A stretch of 64,000 nucleotides of DNA from Cavia porcellus (GCF_034190915.1 NW_026947545.1:3224001-3288000); one strand, 5' to 3'; positions 35,456 through 50,503 are shown, numbered from the stretch's first letter. The notes: generated from the letters alone by a model not told the origin. Numbers and translations are program-made.

Positions 35456-36717
35456 GTGTGTGTTACATTACATTCACTAGTAGGAGTGAGTAAAACATCA
35501 CGGGGTGGTGCGCATTGTATGGGTGTGTGTTACATTACATTCACTAGTAGGAGTGAGAAAAACATCACGGGGTGGTGCGCATTGTATGGGTGTGTGTTAC
35601 ATTACATTCACTAGTAGGAGTGAGAAAAACATAATGGGGTGGTGCGCATTGTATGGGTGTGTGTTACATTACATTCACTAGTAGGAGTGAGAAAAACATC
35701 ACGGGGTGGTGCGCATTGTATGGGTGTGTGTTACATTACATTCACTAGTAGGAGTGAGAAAAACATCACGGGGTGGTGCGCATTGTATGGGTGTGTGTTA
35801 CATTACATTCACTAGTAGGAGTGAGAAAAACATCACGGGGTGGTGCGCATTGTATGGGTGTGTGTTACATTACATTCACTAGTAGGAGTGAGAAAAACAT
35901 CACGGGGTGGTGCGCATTGTATCGGTGTGTGTTACATTACATTCACTAGTAGGAGTGAGTAAAACATCACGGGGTGGTGCGCATTGTATGGGTGTGTGTT
36001 ACATTACATTCACTAGTAGGAGTGAGAAAAACATCACGGGGTGGTACGCATTGTATGGGTGTGTGTTACATTACATTCACTAGAAGGAGTGAGAAAATCA
36101 TCACGGGGTGGTGCGCATTCTATGGGTGTGTGTTACATTACATTCACTAGTAGGAGTGAGAAAAACATCACGGGGTGGTGCGCATTGTATGGGTGTGTGT
36201 TACATTACATTCACTAGTAGGTGTGAGAAAAACATCACGGGGTGGTGCGCATTGTATGGGTGTGTGTTACATTACATACACTAGTAGGAGTGAGAAAAAC
36301 ATCACGGGGTGGTGCGCATTGTATGGGTGTGTGTTACATTACATTCACTAGTAGGAGTGAGAAAAACACCACGGGGTGGTGGGCATTGTATCGGTGTGTG
36401 TTACATTACATACACTAGTAGGAGTGAGAAAAACATCACGGGGTGGTGCGCATTGTATGGGTGTGTGTTACATTACATTCACTAGTAGGAGTGAGAAAAA
36501 CATCACGGGGTGGTGCGCATTTTATGGGTGTGTGTTACATTACATTCACTAGTAGGACTGAGAAAAACATCACGGTGTGGTGTGCATTGTATGGGTGTGT
36601 GTTACATTACATTCACTAGGAGGAGTGAGAAAAACATCACGGTGTGTTGCGCACTGTATGGGTGTGTGTTACATTACATTCACTACTAGGAGTGAGAAAA
36701 AAATCACGGGGTGGTGT

Positions 36718-36838
36718 GAATCCCAGGGTCTGAATTAGGATAGGCAGTGAGTGGCAATGTAAGATGGAGAAAAGCACCGCGGGGTGGTCAGCATGGGGAG
36801 GTCAGGGAATATGCAGTGACAATGTAGGATAGGTTTCT
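36718..36838 (+). repeat. Divergent monomer island 4 (haplotype A)
   Basis: Haplotype A, same flanks as island 3, preceded by AGGACTGAG, GGTGTGGTGTGC, AGGAGGAG, GCGCACTG and ACTACTAGG units in that order. Confidence 0.9.
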
Positions 36839-39542
36839 GAAAAACATCGCGGGGTGGTGCGCATTGTATGGGTGTGTGTTACATTACATTCACTAGTAGG
36901 AGTGATAAAAACATCTCGAGGTGGTGCGCATTGTATGGGAGTGTGTTGCATTACATTCACTAGTAGGAGTGAGAAAAACATCACGGGGTGGTGCGCATTG
37001 TATGGGTGTGTGTTACATTACATTCACTAGTAGGAGTGAGAAAAACATCACGGGGTGGTGCGCATTGTATGGGTGTTTGTTACATTAGATTCACTAGTAG
37101 GAGTGAGAAAAACATCACGGGGTCGTGCGCAAAGTATGGGTGTGTGTTACATTACATTCGCTAGTAGGTGTGAGAAAAACATCACGGGGTGGTGCGCATT
37201 GTATGGGTGTGTGTTACATTACATTCACTAGTAGGAGTGAGAAAAACATCACGGGGTGGTGCGCATTGTATGGGTGTGTTTTACATTACATTCACTAGTA
37301 GGAGTGAGAAAAACATCACGGGGTGGTGCGCATTGTATGGGTGTGTGTTACATTACATTCACTAGTAGGAGTGAGAAAAACATCACGGGGTGGTGCGCAT
37401 TGTATGGGTGTGTGTTACATTACATTCACCAGTAGGAGTGAAAAAAACATCACGGGGCGGTGCGCATTGTATGGGTGTGTGTTACATTACATTCACTAGT
37501 AGGAGTGAGAAAAACATCACGGGGTGGTGCGCATTGTATGGGTGTGTGTTACATTACATTCACTAGTAGGAGTGAGAAAAACATCACGGAGTGGTGCGCA
37601 TTGTATGGGTGTGTGTTAAATTACATTCACTAGTAGGAGTGAGAAAAACATCACGGGGTGGTGCGCATTGTATGGGTGTGTGTTACATTACATTCACTAG
37701 TAGGAGTGAGAAAAACATCACGGGGTGGTGCGCATTGTATGGGTGTGTGTTACATTACATTCACTAGTAGGAGTGAGAAAAACATCACGGGGTGGTGCGC
37801 ATTGTATGGGTGTGTGTTACATTACATTCACTAGTAGGAGTGAGAAAAACATCACGGGGTGGTGCGCATTGTATGGGTGTGTGTTACATTACATTCACTA
37901 GTAGGAGTGAGAAAAAAATCACGGGGTGGTGCGAATTGTATGGGTGTGTGTTACATTACATACACTAGTAGGAGTGAGAAAAACATCACGGGGTGGTGCG
38001 CATTGTATGGGTGTGTGTTACATTACATTCACTAGTAGGAGTGAGAAAAACATCACGGGGTGGTGCGCATTGTATCGGTGTGTGTTACATTACATTCACT
38101 AGTAGGAGTGAGTAAAACATCACGGGGTGGTGCGCATTGTATGGGTGTGTGTTACATTACATTCACTAGTAGGAGTGAGAAAAACATCACGGGGTGGTGC
38201 GCATTGTATGGGTGTGTGTTACATTACATTCACTAGTAGGAGTGAGAAAATCATCACGGGGTGGTGCGCATTGTATGGGTGTGTGTTACATTACATTCAA
38301 TAGTAGGAGTGAGAAAAACATCACGGGGTGGTGCGCATTGTATGGGTGTGTGTTACATTACATTCACTAGTAGGAGTGAGAAAATCATCACGGGGTGGTG
38401 CGCATTGTGTGGGTGTGTGTTACATTACATTCACTAGTAGGAGTGAGAAAAACGTCACGGGGTGGTACGCATTGTATGGGTGTGTGTTACATTACATTCA
38501 CTAGTAGGAGTGAGAAAAACATCACGGGGTGGTGCGCATTGTATGGGTGTGTATTACATTAGATTAACTAGTAGGAGTAAGAAAAACATCACGGGGTGGT
38601 GCGCATTGTATGGGTGTGTGTTACATTACATTCACTAGTAGGAGTGAGAAACACATCACGGGGTGGTGCGCATTGTATGGGTGTGTTTTACATTACATTC
38701 ACTAGTAGGAGTGAGAAAAACATCACGGAGTGGTGCGCATTGTATGGGTGTGTGTTACATTACATTCACTAGTAGGAGTGAGAAAAACATCACGGGGTGG
38801 TGCGCATTGTATGGGTGTGTGTTACATTACATTCACTAGTAGGAGTGAGAAAAACATAATGGGGTGGTGCGCATTGTATGGGTGTGTGTTACATTACATT
38901 CACTAGTAGGAGTGAGAAAAACATCACGGGGTGGTGCGCATTGTATGGGTGTGTGTTACATTACATTCACTAGTAGGAGTGAGAAAAACATCACGGGGTG
39001 GTGCGCATTGTATGGGTGTGTGTTACATTACATTCACTAGTAGGAGTGAGAAAAACATCACGGGGTGGTGCGCATTGTATGGGTGTGTGTTACATTACAT
39101 TCACTAGTAGGAGTGAGAAAAACATCACGGGGTGGTGCGCATTGTATCGGTGTGTGTTACATTACATTCACTAGTAGGAGTGAGTAAAACATCACGGGGT
39201 GGTGCGCATTGTATGGGTGTGTGTTACATTACATTCACTAGTAGGAGTGAGAAAAACATCACGGGGTGGTACGCATTGTATGGGTGTGTGTTACATTACA
39301 TTCACTAGAAGGAGTGAGAAAATCATCACGGGGTGGTGCGCATTCTATGGGTGTGTGTTACATTACATTCACTAGTAGGAGTGAGAAAATCATCACGGGG
39401 TGGTGCGCATTGTATGGGTCTGTGTTACATTGCATTCACTAGTAGGAGTGAGAAAAACATCACGGGGTGGTGCGCATTGTATGGGTGTGTGTTACATTAC
39501 ATTCACTAGTAGGAGTGAGAAAAACATCACGGGGTGGTGCGC

Positions 39543-40335
39543 ATTGAATGGGTGTGTGTTGCATTACATTCACTAGTAGGAGTGAGAAAAACATCACGGG
39601 GTGGTGCGCATTGTATGGGTGTGTGTTACATTACATTCACTAGTAGGAGTGAGAAAAACATCACGGGGTGGTGCGCATTGTATGGTTGTTTGTTACATTA
39701 GATTCACTAGTAGGAGTGAGAAAAACATCACGGGGTCGTGCGCAAAGTATGGGTGTGTGTTACATTACATTCGCTAGTAGGTGTGAGAAAAACATCACGG
39801 GGTGGTGCGCATTGTATGCGTGTGTGTTACATTAAAATCATCACGGGGTGGTGCGCATTGTATGGGTGTGTGTTACATTACATTCACTAGTAGGAGTGAG
39901 AAAAACATCTCGAGGTGGTGCGCATTGTATGGGAGTGTGTTGCATTACATTCACTAGTAGGAGTGAGAAAAACATCACGGGGTGGTGCGCATTGTATGGG
40001 TGTGTGTTACATTACATTCACTAGTAGGAGTGAGAAAAACATCACGGGGTGGTGCGCATTGTATGGGTGTTTGTTACATTAGATTCACTAGTAGGAGTGA
40101 GAAAAACATCACGGGGTCGTGCGCAAAGTATGGGTGTGTGTTACATTACATTCGCTAGTAGGTGTGAGAAAAACATCACGGGGTGGTGCGCATTGTATGG
40201 GTGTGTGTTACATTATATTCACCAGTAGGAGTGAAAAAAACATCACGGGGCGGTGCGCATTGTATGGGTGTGTGTTACATTACATTCACTAATAGGAGTG
40301 AGAAAAACATCACGGGGCGGTGCGCATTGTACAGG
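39543..40335 (+). repeat. XhoI module of HOR unit 4
   Basis: Complete, with the deletion junction near 39831 and XhoI at 39909. Private change GTATGGTTGTTTG near 39680. Confidence 0.8.
39827..39841 (+). other. 21-bp deletion junction 10
   Basis: Junction in HOR unit 4. Confidence 0.9.
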
Positions 40336-43300
40336 TGTGTGTTACATTACATTCACTAGTAGGAGTGAGAAAAACATCACGGGGTGGTGCGCATTGAATA
40401 GGTGTGTGTTGCATTACATTCACTAGTAGGAGTGAGAAAAACATCACGGGGTGGTGCGCATTGTATGGGTGTGTGTTACATTACATTCACTAGTAGGAGT
40501 GAGAAAAACATCACGGGGTGGTGCGCATTGTATGGGTGTTTGTTACATTAGATTCACTAGTAGGAGTGAGAAAAACATCACGGGGTCGTGCGCAAAGTAT
40601 GGGTGTGTGTTACATTACATTCGCTAGTAGGTGTGAGAAAAACATCACGGGGTGGTGCGCATTGTATGGGTGTGTGTTACATTACATTCACTAGTAGGAG
40701 TGAGAAAAACATCACGGGGTGGTGCGCATTGTATGGGTGTGTGTTACATTACATTCACTAGTAGGAGTGAGAAAAACATCACGGGGTGGTGCGCATTGTA
40801 TGGGTGTGTGTTACATTACATTCACTAGTAGGAGTGAGAAAAACATCACGGGGTGGTGCGCATTGTATGGGTGTGTGTTACATTACATTCACTAGTAGGA
40901 GTGAGAAAAACATCACGGGGTGGTGCGCATTGTATGGGTGTGTGTTACATTACATACACTAGTAGGAGTGAGAAAAACATAATGGGGTGGTGCGCATTGT
41001 ATGGGTGTGTGTTACATTACATTCACTAGTAGCAGTGAGAAAAACATCACGGGGTGGTGCGCATTGTATGGGTGTGTGTTACATTACATTCACTAGTAGG
41101 AGTGAGAAAAACATCACGGGGTGGTGCGCATTGTATGGGTGTGTGTTACATTACATTCACTAGTAGGAGTGAGAAAAACATCACGGGGTGGTGCGCATTG
41201 TATGGGTGTGTGTTACATTACATTCACTAGTAGGAGTGAGAAAAACATCACGGGGTGGTGCGCATTGTATGGGTGTGTGTTACATTACATTCACTAGTAG
41301 GAGTGAGAAAAACATCACGGGGTGGTGCGCATTGTATGGGTGTGTTTTACATTACATTCACTAGTAGGAGTGAGAAAAACATCACGGGGTGGTGCGCATT
41401 GTATGGGTGTGTGTTACATTACATTCACTAGTAGGAGTGAGAAAAACATCACAGGGTGGTGCGCATTGTATGGGTGTGTGTTACATTACATTCCCTAGTA
41501 GGAGTGAGAAAAACATCACGTAGTGGTGCGCATTGTATGGGTGTGTGTTACATTACATTCACTAGTAGGAGTGAGAAAAACATCACGGGGTGGTGCGCAT
41601 TGTATGGGTGTGTGTTACATTACATTCACTAGTAGGAGTGAGAAAAACATAATGGGGTGGTGCGCATTGTATGGGTGTGTGTTACATTACATTCACTAGT
41701 AGCAGTGAGAAAAACATCACGGGGTGGTGCGCATTGTATGGGTGTGTGTTACATTACATTCACTAGTAGGAGTGAGAAAAACATCACGGGGTGGTGCGCA
41801 TTGTATGGGTGTGTGTTACATTACATTCACTAGTAGGAGTGAGAAAAACATCACGGGGTGGTGCGCATTGTATGGGTGTGTGTTACATTACATTCACTAG
41901 TAGGAGTGAGAAAAACATCACGGGGTGGTGCGCATTGTATGGGTGTGTGTTACATTACATTCACTAGTAGGAGTGAGAAAAACATCACGGGGTGGTGCGA
42001 ATTGTATGGGTGTGTGTTACATTACATACACTAGTAGGAGTGAGAAAAACATCACGGGGTGGTGCGCATTGTATGGGTGTGTGTTACATTACATTCACTA
42101 GTAGGAGTGAGAAAAACATCACGGGGTGGTGCGCATTGTATCGGTGTGTGTTACATTACATTCACTAGTAGGAGTGAGTAAAACATCACGGGGTGGTGCG
42201 CATTGTATGGGTGTGTGTTACATTACATTCACTAGTAGGAGTGAGAAAAACATCACGGGGTGGTACGCATTGTATGGGTGTGTGTTACATTACATTCACT
42301 AGTAGGAGTGAGAAAATCATCACGGGGTGGTGCGCATTGTATGGGTGTGTGTTACATTACATTCACTAGTAGGAGTGAGAAAATCATCACGGGGTGGTGC
42401 GCATTGTATGGGTGTGTGTTACATTACATTCACTAGTAGGAGTGAGAAAAACATCACGGGGTGGTGCGCATTGTATGGGTGTGTGTTACATTACATTCAC
42501 TAGTAGGAGTGAGAAAAACATCACGGGGTGGTGCGCATTATATGGGTGTGTGTTACATTACATTCACTAGTAGGAGTGAGAAAAACATCACGGGGTGGTG
42601 CGCATTGTATGGGTGTGTGTTACATTACATTCACTAGTAGCAGTGAGAAAAGCATCACGTGGTGGTGCGCATTGTATGGGTGTGTGTTACATTACATTCA
42701 CTAGTAGGAGTGAGAAAAGCATCACGGGGTGGTGCGCATTGTATGGGTGTGTGTTACATTACATTCACTAGTAGGAGTGAGAAAAACATCACGGGGTGGT
42801 GCGCATTGTATGGGTGTGTGTTACATTACATTCACTAGTAGGTGTGAGAAAAACATCACGGGGTGGTGCGCATTGTATGGGTGTGTGTTACATTACATAC
42901 ACTAGTAGGAGTGAGAAAAACATCACGGGGTGGTGCGCATTGTATGGGTGTGTGTTACATTACATTCACTAGTAGGAGTGAGAAAAACACCACGGGGTGG
43001 TGGGCATTGTATCGGTGTGTGTTACATTACATTCACTAGTAGGAGTGAGAAAAACATCACGGGGTGGTGCGCATTGTATGGGTGTGTGTTACATTGCATT
43101 CACTAGTAGGAGTGAGAAAAACATCACGGGGTGGTGCGCATTGTATGGGTGTGTGTTACATTACATTCACTAGTAGGAGTGAGAAAAACATCACGGGGTG
43201 GTGCGCATTGTATGGGTGTGTGTTACATTACATTCACTAGTAGGAGTGAGAAAAACATCACGGGGTGGTGCGCATTTTATGGGTGTGTGTTACATTACAT

Positions 43301-44008
43301 TCACTAGTAGGACTGAGAAAAACATCACGGGGTGGTGCGCATTGTATGGGTGTGTGTTATATTACATGCACTAGTAGGAGTGAGAAAAACATCACGGGGT
43401 GGTGCGCATTGTATGGGTGTGTGTTACATTACATACACTAGTAGGAGTGAGAAAAACATCAGGGGGTTGTGCGCATTGTATGGGTGTGTGTTACATTACA
43501 TTCACAAGTAGGAGTGAGAAAAACATCACGGGGTGGTGGGCATTGTATCGGTGTGTGTTACATTACATTCACTAGTAGGAGTGAGAAAAACATCACGGGG
43601 TGGTGCGCATTGTATGGGTGTGTGTTACATTACATTCACTAGTAGGAGTGAGAAAAACATCACGGGGTGGTGCGCATTGTATGGGTGTGTGTTACATTAC
43701 ATTCACTAGTAGGAGTGAGAAAAACATCACGGAGTGGTGCGCATTGTATGGGTGTGTGTTACATTACATTCACTAGTAGGAGTGAGAAAAACATCACGGG
43801 GTGGTGCGCATTTTATGGGTGTGTGTTACATTACATTCACTAGTAGGACTGAGAAAAACATCACGGTGTGGTGTGCATTGTATGGGTGTGTGTTACATTA
43901 CATTCACTAGGAGGAGTGAGAAAAACATCACGGTGTGTTGCGCACTGTATGGGTGTGTGTTACATTACATTCACTACTAGGAGTGAGAAAAAAATCACGG
44001 GGTGGTGT

Positions 44009-44129
44009 GAATCCCAGGGTCTGAATTAGGATAGGCAGTGAGTGGCAATGTAAGATGGAGAAAAGCACCGCGGGGTGGTCAGCATGGGGAGGTCAGGGAA
44101 TATGCAGTGACAATGTAGGATAGGTTTCT
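44009..44129 (+). repeat. Divergent monomer island 5 (haplotype A)
   Basis: Haplotype A and the last of this class in the window. The next island lies 12161 bp downstream, which equals 182 x 67 plus 9 minus 2 x 21. Confidence 0.9.
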
Positions 44130-46562
44130 GAAAAACATCGCGGGGTGGTGCGCATTGTATGGGTGTGTGTTACATTACATTCACTAGTAGGAGTGATAAA
44201 AACATCTCGAGGTGGTGCGCATTGTATGGGAGTGTGTTGCATTACATTCACTAGTAGGAGTGAGAAAAACATCACGGGGTGGTGCGCATTGTATGGGTGT
44301 GTGTTACATTACATTCACTAGTAGGAGTGAGAAAAACATCACGGGGTGGTGCGCATTGTATGGGTGTTTGTTACATTAGATTCACTAGTAGGAGTGAGAA
44401 AAACATCACGGGGTGGTGCGCATTGTATGGGTGTGTGTTACATTACATTCACCAGTAGGAGTGAAAAAAACATCACGGGGCGGTGCGCATTGTATGGGTG
44501 TGTGTTACATTACATTCACTAGTAGGAGTGAGAAAAACATCACGGGGTGGTGCGCATTGTATGGGTGTGTGTTACATTACATTCACAAGTAGGAGTGAGA
44601 AAAACATCACGGAGTGGTGCGCATTGTATGGGTGTGTGTTAAATTACATTCACTAGTAGGAGTGAGAAAAACATCACGGGGTGGTGCGCATTGTATGGGT
44701 GTGTGTTACATTACATTCACTAGTAGGAGTGAGAAAAACATCACGGGGTGGTGCGCATTGTATGGGTGTGTGTTACATTACATTCACTAGTAGGAGTGAG
44801 AAAAACATCACGGGGTGGTGCGCATTGTATGGGTGTGTGTTACATTACATTCACTAGTAGGAGTGAGAAAAACATCACGGGGTGGTGCGCATTGTATGGG
44901 TGTGTGTTACATTACATTCACTAGTAGGAGTGAGAAAAACATCACGGGGTGGTGCGAATTGTATGGGTGTGTGTTACATTACATACACTAGTAGGAGTGA
45001 GAAAAACATCACGGGGTGGTGCGCATTGTATGGGTGTGTGTTACATTACATTCACTAGTAGGAGTGAGAAAAACATCACGGGGTGGTGCGCATTGTATCG
45101 GTGTGTGTTACATTACATTCACTAGTAGGAGTGAGTAAAACATCACGGGGTGGTGCGCATTGTATGGGTGTGTGTTACATTACATTCACTAGTAGGAGTG
45201 AGAAAAACATCACGGGGTGGTGCGCATTGTATGGGTGTGTGTTACATTACATTCACTAGTAGGAGTGAGAAAATCATCACGGGGTGGTGCGCATTGTATG
45301 GGTGTGTGTTACATTACATTCACTAGTAGGAGTGAGAAAAACATCACGGGGTGGTGCGCATTGTATGGGTGTGTGTTACATTACATTCACTAGTAGGAGT
45401 GAGAAAATCATCACGGGGTGGTGCGCATTGTGTGGGTGTGTGTTACATTACATTCACTAGTAGGAGTGAGAAAAACGTCACGGGGTGGTACGCATTGTAT
45501 GGGTGTGTGTTACATTACATTCACTAGTAGGAGTGAGAAAAACATCACGGGGTGGTGCGCATTGTATGGGTGTGTATTACATTAGATTAACTAGTAGGAG
45601 TAAGAAAAACATCACGGGGTGGTGCGCATTGTATGGGTGTGTGTTACATTACATTCACTAGTAGGAGTGAGAAACACATCACGGGGTGGTGCGCATTGTA
45701 TGGGTGTGTTTTACATTACATTCACTAGTAGGAGTGAGAAAAACATCACGGAGTGGTGCGCATTGTATGGGTGTGTGTTACATTACATTCACTAGTAGGA
45801 GTGAGAAAAACATCACGGGGTGGTGCGCATTGTATGGGTGTGTGTTACATTACATTCACTAGTAGGAGTGAGAAAAACATAATGGGGTGGTGCGCATTGT
45901 ATGGGTGTGTGTTACATTACATTCACTAGTAGGAGTGAGAAAAACATCACGGGGTGGTGCGCATTGTATGGGTGTGTGTTACATTACATTCACTAGTAGG
46001 AGTGAGAAAAACATCACGGGGTGGTGCGCATTGTATGGGTGTGTGTTACATTACATTCACTAGTAGGAGTGAGAAAAACATCACGGGGTGGTGCGCATTG
46101 TATGGGTGTGTGTTACATTACATTCACTAGTAGGAGTGAGAAAAACATCACGGGGTGGTGCGCATTGTATCGGTGTGTGTTACATTACATTCACTAGTAG
46201 GAGTGAGTAAAACATCACGGGGTGGTGCGCATTGTATGGGTGTGTGTTACATTACATTCACTAGTAGGAGTGAGAAAAACATCACGGGGTGGTACGCATT
46301 GTATGGGTGTGTGTTACATTACATTCACTAGAAGGAGTGAGAAAATCATCACGGGGTGGTGCGCATTCTATGGGTGTGTGTTACATTACATTCACTAGTA
46401 GGAGTGAGAAAATCATCACGGGGTGGTGCGCATTGTATGGGTCTGTGTTACATTGCATTCACTAGTAGGAGTGAGAAAAACATCACGGGGTGGTGCGCAT
46501 TGTATGGGTGTGTGTTACATTACATTCACTAGTAGGAGTGAGAAAAACATCACGGGGTGGTG

Positions 46563-47355
46563 CGCATTGAATGGGTGTGTGTTGCATTACATTCACTAGT
46601 AGGAGTGAGAAAAACATCACGGGGTGGTGCGCATTGTATGGGTGTGTGTTACATTACATTCACTAGTAGGAGTGAGAAAAACATCACGGGGTGGTGCGCA
46701 TTGTATGGGTGTTTGTTACATTAGATTCACTAGTAGGAGTGAGAAAAACATCACGGGGTCGTGCGCAAAGTATGGGTGTGTGTTACATTACATTCGCTAG
46801 TAGGTGTGAGAAAAACATCACGGGGTGGTGCGCATTGTATGCGTGTGTGTTACATTAAAATCATCACGGGGTGGTGCGCATTGTATGGGTGTGTGTTACA
46901 TTACATTCACTAGTAGGTGTGAGAAAAACATCTCGAGGTGGTGCGCATTGTATGGGAGTGTGTTGCATTACATTCACTAGTAGGAGTGAGAAAAACATCA
47001 CGGGGTGGTGCGCATTGTATGGGTGTGTGTTACATTACATTCACTAGTAGGAGTGAGAAAAACATCACGGGGTGGTGCGCATTGTATGGGTGTTTGTTAC
47101 ATTAGATTCACTAGTAGGAGTGAGAAAAACATCACGGGGTCGTGCGCAAAGTATGGGTGTGTGTTACATTACATTCGCTAGTAGGTGTGAGAAAAACATC
47201 ACGGGGTGGTGCGCATTGTATGGGTGTGTGTTACATTATATTCACCAGTAGGAGTGAAAAAAACATCACGGGGCGGTGCGCATTGTATGGGTGTGTGTTA
47301 CATTACATTCACTAATAGGAGTGAGAAAAACATCACGGGGCGGTGCGCATTGTAC
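46563..47355 (+). repeat. XhoI module of HOR unit 5
   Basis: Complete, with the deletion junction near 46854 and XhoI at 46932. The XhoI unit here has AGGTGTGAG instead of AGGAGTGAG. The unit after the module has CACGGGGGGGTGCGC, shared only with the copy in unit 6. Confidence 0.8.
46850..46864 (+). other. 21-bp deletion junction 11
   Basis: Junction in HOR unit 5. Confidence 0.9.
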
Positions 47356-50091
47356 AGGTGTGTGTTACATTACATTCACTAGTAGGAGTGAGAAAAACAT
47401 CACGGGGGGGTGCGCATTGAATAGGTGTGTGTTGCATTACATTCACTAGTAGGAGTGAGAAAAACATCACGGGGTGGTGCGCATTGTATGGGTGTGTGTT
47501 ACATTACATTCACTAGTAGGAGTGAGAAAAACATCACGGGGTGGTGCGCATTGTATGGGTGTTTGTTACATTAGATTCACTAGTAGGAGTGAGAAAAACA
47601 TCACGGGGTCGTGCGCAAAGTATGGGTGTGTGTTACATTACATTCGCTAGTAGGTGTGAGAAAAACATCACGGGGTGGTGCGCATTGTATGGGTGTGTGT
47701 TACATTACATTCACTAGTAGGAGTGAGAAAAACATCACGGGGTGGTGCGCATTGTATGGGTGTGTGTTACATTACATTCACTAGTAGGAGTGAGAAAAAC
47801 ATCACGGGGTGGTGCGCATTGTATGGGTGTGTGTTACATTACATTCACTAGTAGGAGTGAGAAAAACATCACGGGGTGGTGCGCATTGTATGGGTGTGTG
47901 TTACATTACATTCACTAGTAGGAGTGAGAAAAACATCACGGGGTGGTGCGCATTGTATGGGTGTGTGTTACATTACATACACTAGTAGGAGTGAGAAAAA
48001 CATAATGGGGTGGTGCGCATTGTATGGGTGTGTGTTACATTACATTCACTAGTAGCAGTGAGAAAAACATCACGGGGTGGTGCGCATTGTATGGGTGTGT
48101 GTTACATTACATTCACTAGTAGGAGTGAGAAAAACATCACGGGGTGGTGCGCATTGTATGGGTGTGTGTTACATTACATTCACTAGTAGGAGTGAGAAAA
48201 ACATCACGGGGTGGTGCGCATTGTATGGGTGTGTGTTACATTACATTCACTAGTAGGAGTGAGAAAAACATCACGGGGTGGTGCGCATTGTATCGGTGTG
48301 TGTTACATTACATTCACTAGTAGGAGTGAGTAAAACATCACGGGGTGGTGCGCATTGTATGGGTGTGTGTTACATTACATTCACTAGTAGGAGTGAGAAA
48401 AACATCACGGGGTGGTACGCATTGTATGGGTGTGTGTTACATTACATTCACTAGTAGGAGTGAGAAAATCATCACGGGGTGGTGCGCATTGTATGGGTGT
48501 GTGTTACATTACATTCACTAGTAGGAGTGAGAAAATCATCACGGGGTGGTGCGCATTGTATGGGTGTGTGTTACATTACATTCACTAGTAGGAGTGAGAA
48601 AAACATCACGGGGTGGTGCGCATTGTATGGGTGTGTGTTACATTACATTCACTAGTAGGAGTGAGAAAAACATCACGGGGTGGTGCGCATTATATGGGTG
48701 TGTGTTACATTACATTCACTAGTAGGAGTGAGAAAAACATCACGGGGTGGTGCGCATTGTATGGGTGTGTGTTACATTACATTCACTAGTAGAAGTGAGA
48801 AAAGCATCACGTGGTGGTGCGCATTGTATGGGTGTGTGTTACATTACATTCACTAGTAGGAGTGAGAAAAGCATCACGGGGTGGTGCGCATTGTATGGGT
48901 GTGTGTTACATTACATTCACTAGTAGGAGTGAGAAAAACATCACGGGGTGGTGCGCATTGTATGGGTGTGTGTTACATTACATTCACTAGTAGGTGTGAG
49001 AAAAACATCACGGGGTGGTGCGCATTGTATGGGTGTGTGTTACATTACATACACTAGTAGGAGTGAGAAAAACATCACGGGGTGGTGCGCATTGTATGGG
49101 TGTGTGTTACATTACATTCACTAGTAGGAGTGAGAAAAACACCACGGGGTGGTGGGCATTGTATCGGTGTGTGTTACATTACATTCACTAGTAGGAGTGA
49201 GAAAAACATGACGGGGTGGTGCGCATTGTATGGGTGTGTGTTACATTGCATTCACTAGTAGGAGTGAGAAAAACATCACGGGGTGGTGCGCATTGTATGG
49301 GTGTGTGTTACATTACATTCACTAGTAGGAGTGAGAAAAACATCACGGGGTGGTGCGCATTGTATGGGTGTGTGTTACATTACATTCACTAGTAGGAGTG
49401 AGAAAAACATCACGGGGTGGTGCGCATTTTATGGGTGTGTGTTACATTACATTCACTAGTAGGACTGAGAAAAACATCACGGGGTGGTGCGCATTGTATG
49501 GGTGTGTGTTATATTACATTCACTAGTAGGAGTGAGAAAAACATCACGGGGTGGTGCGCATTGTATGGGTGTGTGTTACATTACATACACTAGTAGGAGT
49601 GAGAAAAACATCAGGGGGTGGTGCGCATTGTATGGGTGTGTGTTACATTACATTCACTAGTAGGAGTGAGAAAAACATCACGGGGTGGTGGGCATTGTAT
49701 CGGTGTGTGTTACATTACATTCACTAGTAGGAGTGAGAAAAACATCACGGGGTGGTGCGCATTGTATGGGTGTGTGTTACATTACATTCACTAGTAGGAG
49801 TGAGAAAAACATCACGGGGTGGTGCGCATTGTATGGGTGTGTGTTACATTACATTCACTAGTAGGAGTGAGAAAAACATCACGGAGTGGTGCGCATTGTA
49901 TGGGTGTGTGTTACATTACATTCACTAGTAGGAGTGAGAAAAACATCACGGGGTGGTGCGCATTTTATGGGTGTGTGTTACATTACATTCACTAGTAGGA
50001 CTGAGAAAAACATCACGGTGTGGTGTGCATTGTATGGGTGTGTGTTACATTACATTCACTAGGAGGAGTGAGAAAAACATCACGGTGTGTT

Positions 50092-50503
50092 GCGCACTGT
50101 ATGGGTGTGTGTTACATTACATTCACTAGTAGGAGTGAGAAAAACATCACGGGGTGGTGCGCACTGAATGGGTGTGTGTTACATTACATTCACTAGTAGG
50201 AGTGAGAAAAACATCACGGGGTGGTGCGCACTGTATGGGTGTGTGTTACATTACATTCACTAGTAGGAGTGAGAAAAACGTCACGGGGTGGTGCGCACTG
50301 TATGGGTGTGTGTTACATTACATTCACTAGTAGGAGTGAGAAAAACATCACGGGGTGGTGCGCCCTGTATGGGTGTGTGTTACATTACATTCACTAGTAG
50401 GAGTGAGAAAAACATCACGGGGCGGTGCGCACTGTATGGGTGTGTATTACATTACATTCACTAGTAGGAGTGAGAAAAACATCACGGGGCGGTGCGCACT
50501 GTA
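50092..50503 (+). repeat. Block of GCGCACTG-type units, not followed by an island
   Basis: Seven consecutive units have GCGCAC or GCGCCC where the consensus has GCGCAT. They include one ACTGAATG, one AACGTCACGG and two GGGCGG units. The ACTACTAGG unit and island that normally follow the marker are missing. Consensus-like units run to about 50880, where the cassette resumes. Confidence 0.8.

Larger units (their letters stand above)
31570..36717 (+). repeat. Higher-order repeat unit 3 (5148 bp, 77 slots)
   Basis: 5148 equals 77 x 67 plus 9, minus 21, plus 1 (an extra G near 33903). The unit follows unit 2 through the XhoI module. After the GTACAGG unit near 35451 it enters a GAGTAAAAC unit instead of the GAATAGG unit seen in units 2 and 4. 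A second junction near 36120-36230 runs from the GCATTCTATG unit into the AGGTGTGAG part of the cassette. The two junctions explain its shorter length. Confidence 0.85.
36718..44008 (+). repeat. Higher-order repeat unit 4 (7291 bp, 109 slots; longest)
   Basis: 7291 equals 109 x 67 plus 9 minus 21. This is the longest island-to-island period and holds every sub-module: half XhoI module, cassette, full XhoI module (39543-40335), second cassette, the TTGCATTCAC / GCATTTTATG / CAGGGGG / CACAAGTAGG stretch near 43090-43510, and marker units. Units 1-3 can be described as in-register shortened versions of it. Confidence 0.85.
44009..50083 (+). repeat. Higher-order repeat unit 5 (marker period 6152 bp, 92 slots)
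   Basis: The unit starts at an island and ends at the marker GGTGTGTTGCGCACTG at 50084 (previous marker 43932), but no island follows that marker. 6152 equals 92 x 67 plus 9 minus 21. Just after the island it skips the GCGCAAAG and AGGTGTGAG units found at this point in units 1-4 (jump near 44400). Otherwise the module order matches. Confidence 0.8.
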